Assembly (NCBI GenBank): GCA_015061845.1
Contig: SUVT01000001.1
Location: 22,741 to 86,740 of the forward strand
Direction: 5' to 3'
Length of the DNA: 64,000 nt
Source: Lentisphaerota bacterium
GTDB taxonomy: Bacteria > Verrucomicrobiota > Lentisphaeria > Victivallales > UBA1829
Part shown: positions 63,351-64,000 of the stretch, in pieces
Numbering within the stretch: the first letter of the stretch is position 1
Layout: each line of letters opens with the position of its first letter
The notes under the pieces: generated by a model
What the model saw: only the letters and a program-made list of their open reading frames with translations
What the model was told of the DNA's origin: nothing
Database searches by the model: none
Position numbers and translations under genes: made by a program

Positions 63351-64000
63351 ATGAAACATTTATTTTTCTGTATCTTACTGATAACAGCTGTATTTTGTCA
63401 GGCGGAAATGATATTGGTTGAGTCAGGGAAAAGCAATTCTGTTATTGTTTCAGGAACGAAGCCCACAAAGAGCGCACAGCTGGGAGCATTGGAACTGCAG
63501 CATCATATCATGCGTATGACAGGTGTTAAAATCCCGATTTCCGCAAGGGCAGAAAAAGATAAAATCAATATTTATGTCGGTGGTGATAACTCCGGACTGA
63601 AAGATGAAACCGCAAGGATAAAATTCGGTCCGAAGTCGATCCGGCTGACAGGAAATGATTCCCCTGAGTTCGGGAAAGTCGATTATGACGATTATAAGAC
63701 ATTCCCATCGTACCGTTATCAATTCAACGGTTCTCTCTGGGCGGTATATGAATTTCTGGAAAAATATTGCGGGATCCGCTTCTACGGAATCGGGGATGAT
63801 TTTGTCACATACCGACCGCAGAAGACGCTGCGGGTTGCGGAAAAGGATTGGCAGCACACCCCGAAAATGGATCTGTTCCGTGATATTTTTCTGCATACTG
63901 ACAGTCATTCAAAACGCGATGTTGCCCTCTGGCGGCTGCGGTGGCGGCTTGCTGAGTTTACTCCGCCAGCCAACCACAACATGTACAGCATGTATTTCCG
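63351..64000 (+). CDS. DUF4838-like secreted protein, N-terminal part only
   Basis: The gene is open to the right window edge, giving 216 residues. It starts at ATG with GGAAAGGGAACGGC upstream. A signal peptide (MKHLFFCILLITAVFCQA) is followed by SAQLGALELQHHIMRMTGVK, the alpha-glucuronidase-N-like start seen in DUF4838 proteins, then INIYVGGDN and SLWAVYEFLEKYCGIRFYGI. The last pattern, a lone glycan-enzyme start before G-RFYG-GDD, matches the N-terminal portion of the 952-residue protein at 47340-50198 in layout. The catalytic barrel lies outside the window. It is divergent from an AraC gene. Confidence 0.83.
   Translation, partial: MKHLFFCILLITAVFCQAEMILVESGKSNSVIVSGTKPTKSAQLGALELQHHIMRMTGVKIPISARAEKDKINIYVGGDNSGLKDETARIKFGPKSIRLTGNDSPEFGKVDYDDYKTFPSYRYQFNGSLWAVYEFLEKYCGIRFYGIGDDFVTYRPQKTLRVAEKDWQHTPKMDLFRDIFLHTDSHSKRDVALWRLRWRLAEFTPPANHNMYSMYF

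Overview
The window looks like a chromosomal accessory region of a Lentisphaerota bacterium (Victivallis-like). The main sign is a set of four secreted pseudopilins with the prepilin motif [18 protein letters not shown], two of them with an intact H-X9-DG box, embedded in operons of very large secreted glycoside-hydrolase-like proteins. Signal peptides begin MKKL or MKRL, promoters are sigma70-like, and base composition is moderate. No rRNA, tRNA, CRISPR array or phage module was seen.

Region 1 (1-19.9 kb, all minus strand) is a surface-glycan (capsule or O-antigen type) locus. A NusG/RfaH/UpxY-like antiterminator lies at its promoter-proximal end behind a long untranslated leader. Sugar activation follows: a nucleotidyltransferase-GHMP kinase fusion, a GDP-mannose pyrophosphorylase, and a TviB-like dehydrogenase with a TviC-like epimerase that should supply a UDP-HexNAc-uronic acid. 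Next come a Wzm/Wzt ABC exporter with a sugar-recognition tail, a radical SAM protein, glycosyltransferases of GT2 and GT4 type, two proteins carrying polysaccharide pyruvyl transferase domains (one fused to GT2, one to an FrhB-like iron-sulfur module), an acyltransferase-3 and a LicD protein cut by the window edge. Many genes overlap by 4 bases, so this is one tightly coupled operon.

Region 2 (20.5-50.2 kb, mostly plus strand) holds three sugar-responsive modules, each with its own GntR/LacI-type regulator, a pseudopilin and secreted carbohydrate-active proteins. Module A (20.5-28.5 kb) has a divergent regulator, a broken prepilin gene, a pseudopilin, a CBM9-like protein and a GH42-like giant. 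Module B (28.6-43.1 kb) has a regulator, GH130, a pseudopilin, a CBM-like protein, a 1109-residue hydrolase, an FAD oxidoreductase-hydrolase fusion, GH4, an IS256 scar with a PHP-domain lipoprotein, a fragment of a second GH4 gene and a cupin. Module C (43.2-50.2 kb) has a heparinase II/III-like enzyme divergent from a regulator that leads a pseudopilin and a DUF4838 protein.

Region 3 (50.3-61.0 kb, minus strand) reads from a strong promoter near 61.1 kb: GH36 alpha-galactosidase, two TIM-barrel epimerases around a class II aldolase, then a pseudopilin, a CBM9-like protein, a second GH42-like giant and a CBM-like protein. Region 4 (61.4-64 kb) has two convergent AraC regulators and the start of a second DUF4838 gene. 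The accessory logic is repeated: a sensor switches on one secreted pseudopilin, one or more glycan-binding proteins and very large hydrolases, followed by cytoplasmic enzymes that process the released sugars.
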